A stretch of DNA of 64,000 nucleotides from Euglena gracilis (taxonomy: Eukaryota > Euglenida > Euglenophyceae > Euglenales). The notes beneath the pieces are model-generated. The model searched no databases and was not told the DNA's origin. It saw only the letters and a program-made list of their open reading frames with translations. Below are positions 12,401 through 27,190 of this stretch, piece after piece (position 1 is the stretch's first letter; the number at the start of each line of letters is the position of its first letter). The stretch spans positions 34,602,640-34,666,639 of the forward strand of contig CP154955.1 of NCBI GenBank assembly GCA_039621445.1. Reading direction: 5' to 3'. The translations under genes and the position numbers were made by a program.

Positions 12401-15400
12401 TCAGGGACCCCCCTAGGTTTTTTCAGAATTTTGATCGTTGAAAAATTTTGGCTGATTTTGATTTGAAAATTTTCAGGAATTTTGATTTTGGACCCCCCCC
12501 CCGCGTATTTTCAGAATTAGCAGATGGAAAGTTTGGCTGGACCCCCCATGAGTTTTTCAGAAATACGGTTGGGTAAGGTAGGGACCCCACCCTGGGTTTT
12601 TCAGAATTTTTGGTTGGACCCCCCCACCCTGGTTTTTCAGAATTACGGTTGTGAAATATCAGGGACCCCCCCACGGGTTTTTTCAGAAATACGGTTGGAT
12701 AATTTTGGACCCCCCCCGGGTTTTTTCAGAATTACGGTTGGGGAATTTTGGCTGGACCCCCCCCCGGGTATTTTCAGAATTTTGATTTGGAAATTTTTAA
12801 AATTTTGATTTGATTTGAAAATTTTCAGAATTTTGATTTTGGCTGGACCCCCCCCCCGCGTATTTTCAGAATTACGATTTGGAAACTTTGGCTGGACCCC
12901 CCAGGTTTTTTCAGAAATACGGTTGGGTAAGGTAGGGACCCCACCCTGGGTTTTTTCAGAATTTTTGGCAGGACCCCCCACCCTGGTTTTTCAGAATTAC
13001 GGTTGTGAAATATCAGGGACCCCCCCACGGGGTTTTTCAGAAATACGGTTGGATAATTTTGGACCCCCCCCCCGGGTTTTTTCAGAATTACGGTTGGGGA
13101 ATTTTGGCTGGACCCCCCCGGGTATTTTCAGAATTTCGATTTGGGAATTTTTAAAATTTTGATTTGATTTGAAAATTTTCAGAATTTTGATTTTGGCTGG
13201 ACCCCCCCCGGCGCGTATTTTCAGAATTACGATTTGGAAACTTTGGCTGGACCCCCCAGGTTTTTTCAGAAATACGGTTGGGTAAGGTGTGGACCCCACC
13301 CTGGGTTTTTTCAGAATTTTTGGCAGGACCCCCCCACCCTGGTTTTTCAGAATTACGGTTGTGAAATATCAGGGACCCCCCCACGGGTTTTTTCAGAAAT
13401 ACGGTTGGATAATTTTGGACCCCCCCCGGGTTTTTTCAGAATTACGGTTGGGGAATTTTGGCTGGACCCCCCCCCCGGGTATTTTCAGAATTTCGATTTG
13501 GGAATTTTTAAAATTTTGATTTGATTTGAAAATTTTCAGAATTTTGATTTTGGCTGGCCCCCCCCCCCCCCGCGCGTATTTTCAGAATTACGATTTGGAA
13601 ACTTTGGCTGGACCCCCCAGGTTTTTTCAGAAATACGGTTGGGTAAGGTGGGGGACCCCACCCTGGGTTTTTTCAGAATTTTTGGCAGGACCCCCCACCC
13701 TGGTTTTTCAGAATTACGGTTGTGAAATATCAGGGACCCCCCCACGGGTTTTTTCAGAAATACGGTTGGATAATTTTGGACCCCCCCCGGGTTTTTTCAG
13801 AATTACGGTTGGGGAATTTTGGCTGGACCCCCCCCCGGGTATTTTCAGAATTTCGATTTGGGAATTTTTAAAATTTTGAGTTGATTTGAAAATTTTCAGA
13901 ATTTTGATTTTGGCTGGACCCCCCCCCCCGCGCGTATTTTCAGAATTACGATTTGGAATTTTTGGCTGGACCCCCCAGGTTTTTTCAGAAATACGGTTGG
14001 GTAAGGTGGGGGACCCCACCCTGGGTTTTTTCAGAATTTTTGGTTGGACCCCCCACCCTGGTTTTTTCAGAATTACGGTTGTGAAATATCAGGGACCCCC
14101 CCACGGGTTTTTTCAGAAATACGGTTGGATAATTTTGGACCCCCCCCCGGGTTTTTTCAGAATTACGGTTGGGGAATTTTGGCTGGACCCCCCCCGGGTA
14201 TTTTCAGAATTTCGATTTGGGAATTTTTAAAATTTTGATTTGATTTGAAAATTTTCAGAATTTTGATTTTGGCTGGACCCCCCCGCGTATTTTCAGAATT
14301 ACGATTTGGAAACTTTGGCTGGACCCCCCAGGTTTTTTCAGAAATACGGTTGGGTAAGGTAGGGACCCCACCCTGGGTTTTTTCAGAATTTTTGGCAGGA
14401 CCCCCCACCCTGGTTTTTTCAGAATTACGGTTGTGAAATATCAGGGACCCCCCCACGGGTTTTTTCAGAAATACGGTTGGATAATTTTGGACCCCCTGGG
14501 TTTTTTCAGAATTACGGTTGGGGAATTTTGCTGGACCCCCCCCGGGTATTTTCAGAATTTTGATTTGGAAATTTTTAAAATTTTGATTTGATTTGAAAAT
14601 TTTCAGAATTTTGATTTTGGCTGGACCCCCCCCCCGCGTATTTTCAGAATTACGATTTGGAAACTTTGGCTGGACCCCCCAGGTTTTTTCAGAAATACGG
14701 TTGGGTAAGGTAGGGACCCCACCCTGGGTTTTTTCAGAATTTTTGGCAGGACCCCCCCACCCTGGTTTTTTCAGAATTACGGTTGTGAAATATCAGGGAC
14801 CCCCCCACGGGTTTTTTCAGAAATACGGTTGGATAATTTTGGACCCCCCCCGGGTTTTTTCAGAATTACGGTTGGGGAATTTTGGCTGGACCCCCCCCCC
14901 CGGGTATTTTCAGAATTTCGATTTGGGAATTTTTAAAATTTTGAGTTGATTTGAAAATTTTCAGAATTTTGATTTTGGCTGGACCTCCCCCCCCCCGCGT
15001 ATTTTCAGAATTACGATTTGGAAACTTTGGCTGGACCCCCCAGGTTTTTTCAGAAATACGGTTGGGTAAGGTGGGGGACCCCACCCTGGGTTTTTTCAGA
15101 ATTTTTGGCAGGACCCCCCACCCTGGTTTTTTCAGAATTACGGTTGTGAAATATCAGGGACCCCCCCACGGGTTTTTTCAGAAATACGGTTGGATAATTT
15201 TGGACCCCCCGCGGGTTTTTTCAGAATTACGGTTGGGGAATTTTGGCTGGACCCCCCCCCCGGGTATTTTCAGAATTTCGATTTGGGAATTTTTAAAATT
15301 TTGAGTTGATTTGAAAATTTTCAGAATTTTGATTTTGGCTGGACCCCCCCCCCGCGCGTATTTTCAGAATTACGATTTGGAATTTTTGGCTGGACCCCCC

Positions 15401-18400
15401 AGGTTTTTTCAGAAATACGGTTGGGTAAGGTGGGGGACCCCACCCTGGGTTTTTTCAGAATTTTTGGTTGGACCCCCCACCCTGGTTTTTTCAGAATTAC
15501 GGTTGTGAAATATCAGGGACCCCCCACGGGTTTTTTCAGAAATACGGTTGGATAATTTTGGACCCCCCCCCGGGTTTTTTCAGAATTACGGTTGGGGAAT
15601 TTTGGCTGGACCCCCCCGGGTATTTTCAGAATTTCGATTTGGGAATTTTTAAAATTTTGATTTGATTTGAAAATTTTCAGAATTTTGATTTTGGCTGGAC
15701 CCCCCCCCCCGCGCGTATTTTCAGAATTACGATTTGGAATTTTTGGCTGGACCCCCCAGGTTTTTTCAGAAATACGGTTGGGTAAGGTAGGGACCCCACC
15801 CTGGGTTTTTTCAGAATTTTTGGCAGGACCCCCCACCCTGGTTTTTCGGAATTACGGTTGTGAAATATCAGGGACCCCCGCAACGGGGTATTTCAGAAAT
15901 ACGGTTGGATAATTTTGGACCCCCCCCCGGGTTTTTTCAGAATTACGGTTGGGGAATTTTGGCTGGACCCCCCCCCGGGTATTTTCAGAATTTCGATTTG
16001 GGAATTTTTAAAATTTTGAGTTGATTTGAAAATTTTCAGAATTTTGATTTTGGCTGGACCCCCCCCCGCGCGTATTTTCAGAATTACGATTTGGAAATTT
16101 TGGCTGGACCCCCCAGGTTTTTTCAGAAATACGGTTGGGTAAGGTGGGGGACCCCACCCTGGGTTTTTTCAGAATTTTTGGTTGGACCCCCCCACCCTGG
16201 TTTTTTTCAGAATTACGGTTGTGAAATATCAGGGACCCCCCCACGGGTTTTTTCAGAAATACGGTTGGATAATTTTGGCCCCCCCCCCCGGGTTTTTTCA
16301 GAATTACGGTTGGGGAATTTTGGCTGGACCCCCCCGGGTATTTTCAGAATTTCGATTTGGGAATTTTTAAAATTTTGATTTGATTTGAAAATTTTCAGAA
16401 TTTTGATTTTGGCTGGACCCCCCCCCGCGTATTTTCAGAATTACGATTTGGAAACTTTGGCTGGACCCCCCAGGTTTTTTCAGAAATACGGTTGGGTAAG
16501 GTGGGGGACCCCACCCTGGGTTTTTTCAGAATTTTTGGCAGGACCCCCCCCACCCTGGTTTTTCAGAATTACGGTTGTGAAATATCAGGGACCCCCCCAC
16601 GGGTTTTTTCAGAAATACGGTTGGATAATTTTGGACCCCCCCCGGGTTTTTTCAGAATTACGGTTGGGGAATTTTGGCTGGACCCCCCCCCCGGGTATTT
16701 TCAGAATTTCGATTTGGGAATTTTTAAAATTTTGATTTGATTTGAAAATTTTCAGAATTTTGATTTTGGCTGGACCCCCCCCCCCCGCGCGTATTTTCAG
16801 AATTACGATTTGGAAACTTTGGCTGGACCCCCCAAGTTTTTCAGAAATACGGTTGGGTAAGGTGGGGGACCCCACCCTGGGTTTTTTCAGAATTTTTGGC
16901 AGGACCCCCCCCACCCTGGTTTTTCGGAATTACGGTTGTGAAATATCAGGGACCCCCCCACGGGTTTTTTCAGAAATACGGTTGGATAATTTTGGACCCC
17001 CCGCGGGTTTTTTCAGAATTACGGTTGGGGAATTTTGGCTGGACCCCCCCGGGTATTTTCAGAATTTCGATTTGGGAATTTTTAAAATTTTGAGTTGATT
17101 TGAAAATTTTCAGAATTTTGATTTTGGCTGGCCCCCCCCCCCCCCGCGTATTTTCAGAATTACGATTTGGAAACTTTGGCTGGACCCCCCAGGTTTTTTC
17201 AGAAATACGGTTGGGTAAGGTGGGGGACCCCACCCTGGGTTTTTTCAGAATTTTTGGTTGGACCCCCCCACCCTGGTTTTTCAGAATTACGGTTGTGAAA
17301 TATCAGGGACCCCCCCACGGGTTTTTTCAGAAATACGGTTGGATAATTTTGGACCCCCCCCGGGTTTTTTCAGAATTACGGTTGGGGAATTTTGGCTGGA
17401 CCCCCCCCGGGTATTTTCAGAATTTCGATTTGGGAATTTTTAAAATTTTGAGTTGATTTGAAAATTTTCAGAATTTTGATTTTGGCTGGACCCCCCCCCC
17501 CCGCGTATTTTCAGAATTACGATTTGGAAACTTTGGCTGGACCCCCCAGGTTTTTTCAGAAATACGGTTGGGTAAGGTAGGGACCCCACCCTGGGTTTTT
17601 TCAGAATTTTTGGCAGGACCCCCCCACCCTGGTTTTTTCAGAATTACGGTTGTGAAATATCAGGGACCCCCCCCACGGGGTTTTTCAGAAATACGGTTGG
17701 ATAATTTTGGACCCCCCCCCGGGTTTTTTCAGAATTACGGTTGGGGAATTTTGGCTGGACCCCCCCCGGGTATTTTCAGAATTTCGATTTGGGAATTTTT
17801 AAAATTTTGAGTTGATTTGAAAATTTTCAGAATTTTGATTTTGGCTGGACCCCCCCCCCGCGTATTTTCAGAATTACGATTTGGAATTTTTGGCTGGACC
17901 CCCCAGGTTTTTTCAGAAATACGGTTGGGTAAGGTGGGGGACCCCACCCTGGGTTTTTTCAGAATTTTTGGTTGGACCCCCCCACCCTGGTTTTTTCAGA
18001 ATTACGGTTGTGAAATATCAGGGACCCCCCCACGGGTTTTTTCAGAAATACGGTTGGATAATTTTGGACCCCCCGCGGGTTTTTTCAGAATTACGGTTGG
18101 GGAATTTTGGCTGGACCCCCCCCGGGTATTTTCAGAATTTCGATTTGGGAATTTTTAAAATTTTGATTTGATTTGAAAATTTTCAGAATTTTGATTTTGG
18201 CTGGACCCCCCCCCCGCGTATTTTCAGAATTACGATTTGGAAACTTTGGCTGGACCCCCCAGGTTTTTTCAGAAATACGGTTGGGTAAGGTAGGGACCCC
18301 ACCCTGGGTTTTTTCAGAATTTTTGGCAGGACCCCCCACCCTGGTTTTTTCAGAATTACGGTTGTGAAATATCAGGGACCCCCCCCACGGGTTTTTTCAG

Positions 18401-21400
18401 AAATACGGTTGGATAATTTTGGACCCCCGGGTTTTTTCAGAATTACGGTTGGGGAATTTTGGCTGGACCCCCCCCCCCCGGGTATTTTCAGAATTTCGAT
18501 TTGGGAATTTTTAAAATTTTGAGTTGATTTGAAAATTTTCAGAATTTTGATTTTGGCTGGACCCCCCCCCCCCGCGTATTTTCAGAATTACGATTTGGAA
18601 ACTTTGGCTGGACCCCCCAGGTTTTTTCAGAAATACGGTTGGGTAAGGTAGGGACCCCACCCTGGGTTTTTTCAGAATTTTTGGTTGGACCCCCCACTCT
18701 GGTTTTTCAGAATTACGGTTGTGAAATATCAGGGACCCCCCCACGGGTTTTTTCAGAAATAAGGTTGGATAATTTTGGACCCTCCCCCGGGTTTTTTCAG
18801 AATTACGGTTGGGGAATTTTGGCTGGACCCCCCCCGGGTATTTTCAGAATTTCGATTTGGGAATTTTTAAAATTTTGATTTGATTTGAAAATTTTCAGAA
18901 TTTTGATTTTGGCTGGACCCCCCCCGCGTATTTTCAGAATTACGATTTGGAAACTTTGGCTGGACCCCCCAGGTTTTTTCAGAAATACGGTTGGGTAAGG
19001 TAGGGACCCCACCCTGGGTTTTTTCAGAATTTTTGGCAGGACCCCCCACCCTGGTTTTTCAGAATTACGGTTGTGAAATATCAGGGACCCCCCCACGGGT
19101 TTTTTCAGAAATACGGTTGGATAATTTTGGACCCCCCCCGGGTTTTTTCAGAATTACGGTTGGGGAATTTTGGCTGGACCCCCCCCGGGTATTTTCAGAA
19201 TTTCGATTTGGGAATTTTTAAAATTTTGAGTGGATTTGAAAATTTTCAGAATTTTGATTTTGGCTGGCCCCCCCCCCCGCGCGTATTTTCAGAATTACGA
19301 TTTGGAATTTTTGGCTGGACCCCCCAGGTTTTTTCAGAAATACGGTTGGGTAAGGTGGGGGACCCCACCCTGGGTTTTTTCAGAATTTTTGGTTGGACCC
19401 CCCCACCCTGGTTTTTTCAGAATTACGGTTGTGAAATATCAGGGACCCCCCCCCACGGGTTTTTTCAGAAATACGGTTGGATAATTTTGGACCCCCCCCG
19501 GGTTTTTTCAGAATTACGGTTGGGGAATTTTGGCTGGACCCCCTCCCGGGTATTTTCAGAATTTCGATTTGGGAATTTTTAAAATTTTGATTTGATTTGA
19601 AAATTTTCAGAATTTTGATTTTGGCTGGACCCCCCCCCGCGTATTTTCAGAATTACGATTTGGAAACTTTGGCTGGACCCCCCAGGTTTTTTCAGAAATA
19701 CGGTTGGGTAAGGTAGGGACCCCACCCTGGGTTTTTTCAGAATTTTTGGCAGGACCCCCCACCCTGGTTTTTCGGAATTACGGTTGTGAAATATCAGGGA
19801 CCCCCCCACGGGTTTTTTCAGAAATACGGTTGGATAATTTTGGACCCCCCCCGGGTTTTTTCAGAATTACGGTTGGGGAATTTTGGCTGGACCCCCCCCG
19901 GGTATTTTCAGAATTTCGATTTGGGAATTTTTAAAATTTTGAGTTGATTTGAAAATTTTCAGAATTTTGATTTTGGCTGGACCCCCGCGCGTATTTTCAG
20001 AATTACGATTTGGAATTTTTGGCTGGACCCCCCAGGTTTTTTCAGAAATACGGTTGGGTAAGGTGGGGGACCCCACCCTGGGTTTTTTCAGAATTTTTGG
20101 TTGGACCCCCCACCCTGGTTTTTCAGAATTACGGTTGTGAAATATCAGGGACCCCCCCCCCACGGGTTTTTTCAGAAATACGGTTGGATAATTTTGGACC
20201 CCCCGCGGGTTTTTTCAGAATTACGGTTGGGGAATTTTGGCTGGACCCCCCCGGGTATTTTCAGAATTTCGATTTGGGAATTTTTAAAATTTTGATTTGA
20301 TTTGAAAATTTTCAGAATTTTGATTTTGGCTGGACCCCCCCCCCCGCGCGTATTTTCAGAATTACGATTTGGAATTTTTGGCTGGACCCCCCAGGTTTTT
20401 TCAGAAATACGGTTGGGTAAGGTGGGGGACCCCACCCTGGGTTTTTTCAGAATTTTTGGTTGGACCCCCCACCCTGGTTTTTTCAGAATTACGGTTGTGA
20501 AATATCAGGGACCCCCCCACGGGTTTTTTCAGAAATACGGTTGGATAATTTTGGACCCCCCGCGGGTTTTTTCAGAATTACGGTTGGGGAATTTTGGCTG
20601 GACCCCCCCGGGTATTTTCAGAATTTCGATTTGGGAATTTTTAAAATTTTGATTTGATTTGAAAATTTTCAGAATTTTGATTTTGGCTGGACCCCCCCCC
20701 GCGTATTTTCAGAATTACGATTTGGAAACTTTGGCTGGACCCCCCAGGTTTTTTCAGAAATACGGTTGGGTAAGGTGGGGGACCCCACCCTGGGTTTTTT
20801 CAGAATTTTTGGCAGGACCCCCCACCCTGGTTTTTCAGAATTACGGTTGTGAAATATCAGGGACCCCCCCCACGGGTTTTTTCAGAAATACGGTTGGATA
20901 ATTTTGGACCCCCGGGTTTTTTCAGAATTACGGTTGGGGAATTTTGGCTGGACCCCCCCCCCGGGTATTTTCAGAATTTCGATTTGGGAATTTTTAAAAT
21001 TTTGATTTGATTTGAAAATTTTCAGAATTTTGATTTTGGCTGGACCCCCCCCCGCGCGTATTTTCAGAATTACGATTTGGAATTTTTGGCTGGACCCCCC
21101 AAGTTTTTCAGAAATACGGTTGGGTAAGGTGGGGGACCCCACCCTGGGTTTTTTCAGAATTTTTGGTTGGACCCCCCACTCTGGTTTTTCAGAATTACGG
21201 TTGTGAAATATCAGGGACCCCCCCACGGGTTTTTTCAGAAATACGGTTGGATAATTTTGGACCCCCCGCGGGTTTTTTCAGAATTACGGTTGGGGAATTT
21301 TGGCTGGACCCCCCCGGGTATTTTCAGAATTTCGATTTGGGAATTTTTAAAATTTTGATTTGATTTGAAAATTTTAAGAATTTTGATTTTGGCTGGACCC

Positions 21401-24400
21401 CCCCCCGGTATTTTCAGAATTACGATTTGGAAATTTTGGCTGGACCCCCCAGGTTTTTTCAGAAATACGGTTGGGTAAGGTAGGGACCCCACCCTGGGTT
21501 TTTTCAGAATTTTTGGCAGGACCCCCCACCCTGGTTTTTCAGAATTACGGTTGTGAAATATCAGGGACCCCCCCACGGGTTTTTTCAGAAATACGGTTGG
21601 ATAATTTTGGACCCCCCCCCCGGGTTTTTTCAGAATTACGGTTGGGGAATTTTGGCTGGACCCCCCCCCCGGGTATTTTCAGAATTTCGATTTGGGAATT
21701 TTTAAAATTTTGAGTGGATTTGAAAATTTTCAGAATTTTGATTTTGGCTGGACCCCCCCCCCGCGCGTATTTTCAGAATTACGATTTGGAATTTTTGGCT
21801 GGACCCCCCAGGTTTTTTCAGAAATACGGTTGGGTAAGGTAGGGACCCCACCCTGGGTTTTTTCAGAATTTTTGGTTGGACCCCCCCACCCTGGTTTTTT
21901 CAGAATTACGGTTGTGAAATATCAGGGACCCCCCCACGGGTTTTTTCAGAAATACGGTTGGATAATTTTGGACCCCCCCCCCGGGTTTTTTCAGAATTAC
22001 GGTTGGGGAATTTTGGCTGGACCCCCCCCGGGTATTTTCAGAATTTCGATTTGGGAATTTTTAAAATTTTGATTTGATTTGAAAATTTTCAGAATTTTGA
22101 TTTTGGCTGGACCCCCCCCCGCGTATTTTCAGAATTACGATTTGGAAACTTTGGCTGGACCCCCCAGGTTTTTTCAGAAATACGGTTGGGTAAGGTAGGG
22201 ACCCCACCCTGGGTTTTTTCAGAATTTTTGGCAGGACCCCCCACCCTGGTTTTTCAGAATTACGGTTGTGAAATATCAGGGACCCCCCCACGGGGTTTTT
22301 CAGAAATACGGTTGGATAATTTTGGACCCCCCCCCGGGTTTTTTCAGAATTACGGTTGGGGAATTTTGGCTGGACCCCCCCCCCGGGTATTTTCAGAATT
22401 TCGATTTGGGAATTTTTAAAATTTTGAGTTGATTTGAAAATTTTCAGAATTTTGATTTTGGCTGGACCCCCCCCCCCCGCGCGTATTTTCAGAATTACGA
22501 TTTGGAATTTTTGGCTGGACCCCCCAGGTTTTTTCAGAAATACGGTTGGGTAAGGTGGGGGACCCCACCCTGGGTTTTTTCAGAATTACGGTTGTGAAAT
22601 ATCAGGGACCCCCCCACGGGTTTTTTCAGAAATACGGTTGGATAATTTTGGACCCCCCGCGGGTTTTTTCAGAATTACGGTTGGGGAATTTTGGCTGGAC
22701 CCCCCCCGGGTATTTTCAGAATTTCGATTTGGGAATTTTTAAAATTTTGATTTGATTTGAAAATTTTCAGAATTTGATTTACCCCTCCCACCCCCCGCGT
22801 ATTTTCAGAATTACGATTTGGAAACTTTGGCTGGACCCCCCAGGTTTTTTCAGAAATACGGTTGGGTAAGGTAGGGACCCCACCCTGGGTTTTTTCAGAA
22901 TTTTTGGCAGGACCCCCCACCCTGGTTTTTTCAGAATTACGGTTGTGAAATATCAGGGACCCCCCCACGGGGTATTTCAGAAATACGGTTGGATAATTTT
23001 GGACCCCCCCCCGGGTTTTTTCAGAATTACGGTTGGGGAATTTTGGCTGGACCCCCCCCCGGGTATTTTCAGAATTTCGATTTGGGAATTTTTAAAATTT
23101 TGATTTGATTTGAAAATTTTCAGAATTTTGATTTTGGCTGGACCCCCCCCCCCCGCGCGTATTATCAGAATTACGATTTGGAATTTTTGGCTGGCCCACC
23201 CTGGTTTTTCAGAAATACGGTTGGGTAAGGTGGGGACCCCACCCTGGGTTTTTTCAGAATTTTTGGCAGGACCCCCCCACCCTGGTTTTTCAGAATTACG
23301 GTTGTGAAATATCAGGGACCCCCCCCCACGGGTTTTTTCAGAAATACGGTTGGATAATTTTGGACCCCCCGCGGGTTTTTTCAGAATTACGGTTGGGGAA
23401 TTTTGGCTGGACCCCCCCCGGGTATTTTCAGAATTTCGATTTGGGAATTTTTAAAATTTTGATTTGATTTGAAAATTTTCAGAATTTTGATTTTGGCTGG
23501 ACCCCCCCCCGCGTATTTTCAGAATTACGATTTGGAAACTTTGGCTGGACCCCCCAGGTTTTTTTAAAAATACGGTTGGGTAAGGTAGGGACCCCACCCT
23601 GGGTTTTTTCAGAATTTTTGGCAGGACCCCCCCACCCTGGTTTTTCGGAATTACGGTTGTGAAATATCAGGGACCCCCCCACGGGTTTTTTCAGAAATAC
23701 GGTTGGATAATTTTGGACCCCCCGCGGGTTTTTTCAGAATTACGGTTGGGGAATTTTGGCTGGACCCCCCCCCCCGGGTATTTTCAGAATTTCGATTTGG
23801 GAATTTTTAAAATTTTGATTTGATTTGAAAATTTTCAGAATTTTGATTTTGGCTGGACCCCCCCCCGCGTATTTTCAGAATTACGATTTGGAATTTTTGG
23901 CTGGACCCCCCAGGTTTTTTCAGAAATACGGTTGGGTAAGGTGGGGGACCCCACCCTGGGTTTTTTCAGAATTTTTGGTTGGACCCCCCACCCTGGTTTT
24001 TCAGAATTACGGTTGTGAAATATCAGGGACCCCCCACGGGTTTTTTCAGAAATACGGTTGGATAATTTTGGACCCCCCGCGGGTTTTTTCAGAATTACGG
24101 TTGGGGAATTTTGGCTGGACCCCCCCGGGTATTTTCAGAATTTCGATTTGGGAATTTTTAAAATTTTGATTTGATTTGAAAATTTTCAGAATTTTGATTT
24201 TGGCTGGCCCCCCCCCCGCGTATTTTCAGAATTACGATTTGGAAACTTTGGCTGGACCCCCCAGGTTTTTTCAGAAATACGGTTGGGTAAGGTAGGGACC
24301 CCACCCTGGGTTTTTTCAGAATTTTTGGTTGGACCCCCCACCCTGGTTTTTCAGAATTACGGTTGTGAAATATCAGGGACCCCCCCACGGGTTTTTTCAG

Positions 24401-27190
24401 AAATACGGTTGGATAATTTTGGCCCCCCCCCCCGGGTTTTTTCAGAATTACGGTTGGGGAATTTTGGCTGGACCCCCCCCGGGTATTTTCAGAATTTCGA
24501 TTTGGGAATTTTTAAAATTTTGAGTTGATTTGAAAATTTTCAGAATTTTGATTTTGGCTGGACCCCCCCCCCCGCGCGTATTTTCAGAATTACGATTTGG
24601 AACTTTTGGCTGGACCCCCCAGGTTTTTTCAGAAATACGGTTGGGTAAGGTGGGGGACCCCACCCTGGGTTTTTTCAGAATTTTTGGTTGGACCCCCCCA
24701 CCCTGGTTTTTTCAGAATTACGGTTGTGAAATATCAGGGACCCCCCCCCACGGGTTTTTTCAGAAATACGGTTGGATAATTTTGGACCCCCCGCGGGTTT
24801 TTTCAGAATTACGGTTGGGGAATTTTGGCTGGACCCCCCCGGGTATTTTCAGAATTTCGATTTGGGAATTTTTAAAATTTTGATTTGATTTGAAAATTTT
24901 CAGAATTTTGATTTTGGCTGGACCCCCCCCCGCGTATTTTCAGAATTACGATTTGGAAACTTTGGCTGGACCCCCCAGGTTTTTTCAGAAATACGGTTGG
25001 GTAAGGTAGGGACCCCACCCTGGGTTTTTTCAGAATTTTTGGCAGGACCCCCCCACCCTGGTTTTTCGGAATTACGGTTGTGAAATATCAGGGACCCCCC
25101 ACGGGTTTTTTCAGAAATACGGTTGGATAATTTTGGACCCCCCCCCGGGTTTTTTCAGAATTACGGTTGGGGAATTTTGGCTGGACCCCCCCCCCGGGTA
25201 TTTTCAGAATTTCGATTTGGGAATTTTTAAAATTTTGAGTTGATTTGAAAATTTTCAGAATTTTGATTTTGGCTGGACCCCCCCCCCGCGCGTATTTTCA
25301 GAATTACGATTTGGAATTTTTGGCTGGACCCCCCAGGTTTTTTCAGAAATACGGTTGGGTAAGGTGGGGGACCCCACCCTGGGTTTTTTCAGAATTTTTG
25401 GTTGGACCCCCCACCCTGGTTTTTTCAGAATTACGGTTGTGAAATATCAGGGACCCCCCCCCACGGGTTTTTTCAGAAATACGGTTGGATAATTTTGGAC
25501 CCCCCGCGGGTTTTTTCAGAATTACGGTTGGGGAATTTTGGCTGGACCCCCCCCGGGTATTTTCAGAATTTCGATTTGGGAATTTTTAAAATTTTGATTT
25601 GATTTGAAAATTTTCAGAATTTTGATTTTGGCTGGACCCCCCCCCGCGTATTTTCAGAATTACGATTTGGAAACTTTGGCTGGACCCCCCTGGTTTTTTC
25701 AGAAATACGGTTGGGTAAGGTAGGGACCCCACCCTGGGTTTTTTCAGAATTTTTGGTTGGACCCCCCCACCCTGGTTTTTCGGAATTACGGTTGTGAAAT
25801 ATCAGGGACCCCCCCACGGGGTATTTCAGAAATACGGTTGGATAATTTTGGACCCCCCCCCCGGGTTTTTTCAGAATTACGGTTGGGGAATTTTGGCTGG
25901 ACCCCCCCCGGGTATTTTCAGAATTTCGATTTGGGAATTTTTAAAATTTTGAGTTGATTTGAAAATTTTCAGAATTTTGATTTTGGCTGGACCCCCCCCC
26001 CCGCGCGTATTTTCAGAATTACGATTTGGAATTTTTAGCTGGACCCCCCAGGTTTTTTCAGAAATACGGTTGGGTAAGGTGGGGGACCCCACCCTGGGTT
26101 TTTTCAGAATTTTTGGTTGGACCCCCCCACGCTGGTTTTTTCAGAATTACGGTTGTGAAATATCAGGGACCCCCCCCCCGGGTTTTTTCAGAATTACGGT
26201 TGGGGAATTTTGGCTGGACCCCCCCCGGGTATTTTCAGAATTTCGATTTGGGAATTTTTAAAATTTTGATTTGATTTGAAAATTTTCAGAATTTTGATTT
26301 TGGCTGGACCCCCCCCGCGTATTTTCAGAATTACGATTTGGAAACTTTGGCTGGACCCCCCAGGTTTTTTCAAAAATACGGTTGGGTAAGGTAGGGACCC
26401 CACCCTGGGTTTTTTCAGAATTTTTGGCAGGACCCCCCACCCTGGTTTTTTCAGAATTACGGTTGTGAAATATCAGGGACCCCCCCCACGGGTTTTTTCA
26501 GAAATACGGTTGAATAATTTTGGACCCCCCGCGGGTTTTTTCAGAATTACGGTTGGGGAATTTTGGCTGGACCCCCCCGGGTATTTTCAGAATTTCGATT
26601 TGGGAATTTTTAAAATTTTGATTTGATTTGAAAATTTTCAGAATTTTGATTTTGGCTGGACCCCCCCCGCGTATTTTCAGAATTACGATTTGGAAACTTT
26701 GGCTGGACCCCCCAGGTTTTTTCAAAAATACGGTTGGGTAAGGTAGGGACCCCACCCTGGGTTTTTTCAGAATTTTTGGCAGGACCCCCCACGCTGGTTT
26801 TTCGGAATTACGGTTGTGAAATATCAGGGACCCCCCCACGGGGTATTTCAGAAATACGGTTGGATAATTTTGGACCCCCCCCGGGTATTTTCAGAATTAC
26901 GGTTGGGGAATTTTGGCTGGACCCCCCCCCGGGTATTTTCAGAATTTCGATTTGGGAATTTTGAAAATTTTGAGTTGATTTGAAAATTTTCAGAATTTTG
27001 ATTTTGGCTGGACCCCCCCGCGTATTTTCAGAATTACGATTTGGAAACTTTGGCTGGACCCCCCAGGTTTTTTCAGAAATACGGTTGGGTAAGGTGGGGG
27101 ACCCCACCCTGGGTTTTTTCAGAATTTTTGGTTGGACCCCCCACCCTGGTTTTTTCAGAATTACGGTTGTGAAATATCAGGGACCCCTCC
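3445..27190 (+). repeat. higher-order satellite array, about 355-bp units
   Basis: The array is made of submonomers of about 45 bp. Each has a C-run, then GGG or GCG or AGG, a T-run, CAG, and a variable body such as AATTACGGTTGGGG or AAATACGGTTGGATAA. About eight submonomers in fixed order form a unit of about 355 bp. One long submonomer carries TTTGATTTGATTTGAAAA and marks the period (near 7174, 7528, 7883, 8240, 8598, 8954). Units alternate in diagnostic positions (AAACTTTGG against AATTTTTGG, GTAGGG against GTGGGGG), which suggests a dimeric super-repeat of about 710 bp. I estimate about 65 units. C-run length varies from unit to unit. The ORFs inside are by-products of the repeat. Confidence 0.95.
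12095..12480 (+). repeat. divergent island inside the satellite
   Basis: The regular 355-bp pattern breaks here. The sequence from about 12118 to 12425 instead matches the divergent left edge of the array at about 3620-3925, including the GAGGGGAAATTTTGGACC start and the GGGCGTTTTCAGAATTGCGG and GGGACATTTTTGCTGG parts. The regular units resume near 12500. This looks like a second copy of an array edge trapped between two blocks. Confidence 0.75.
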
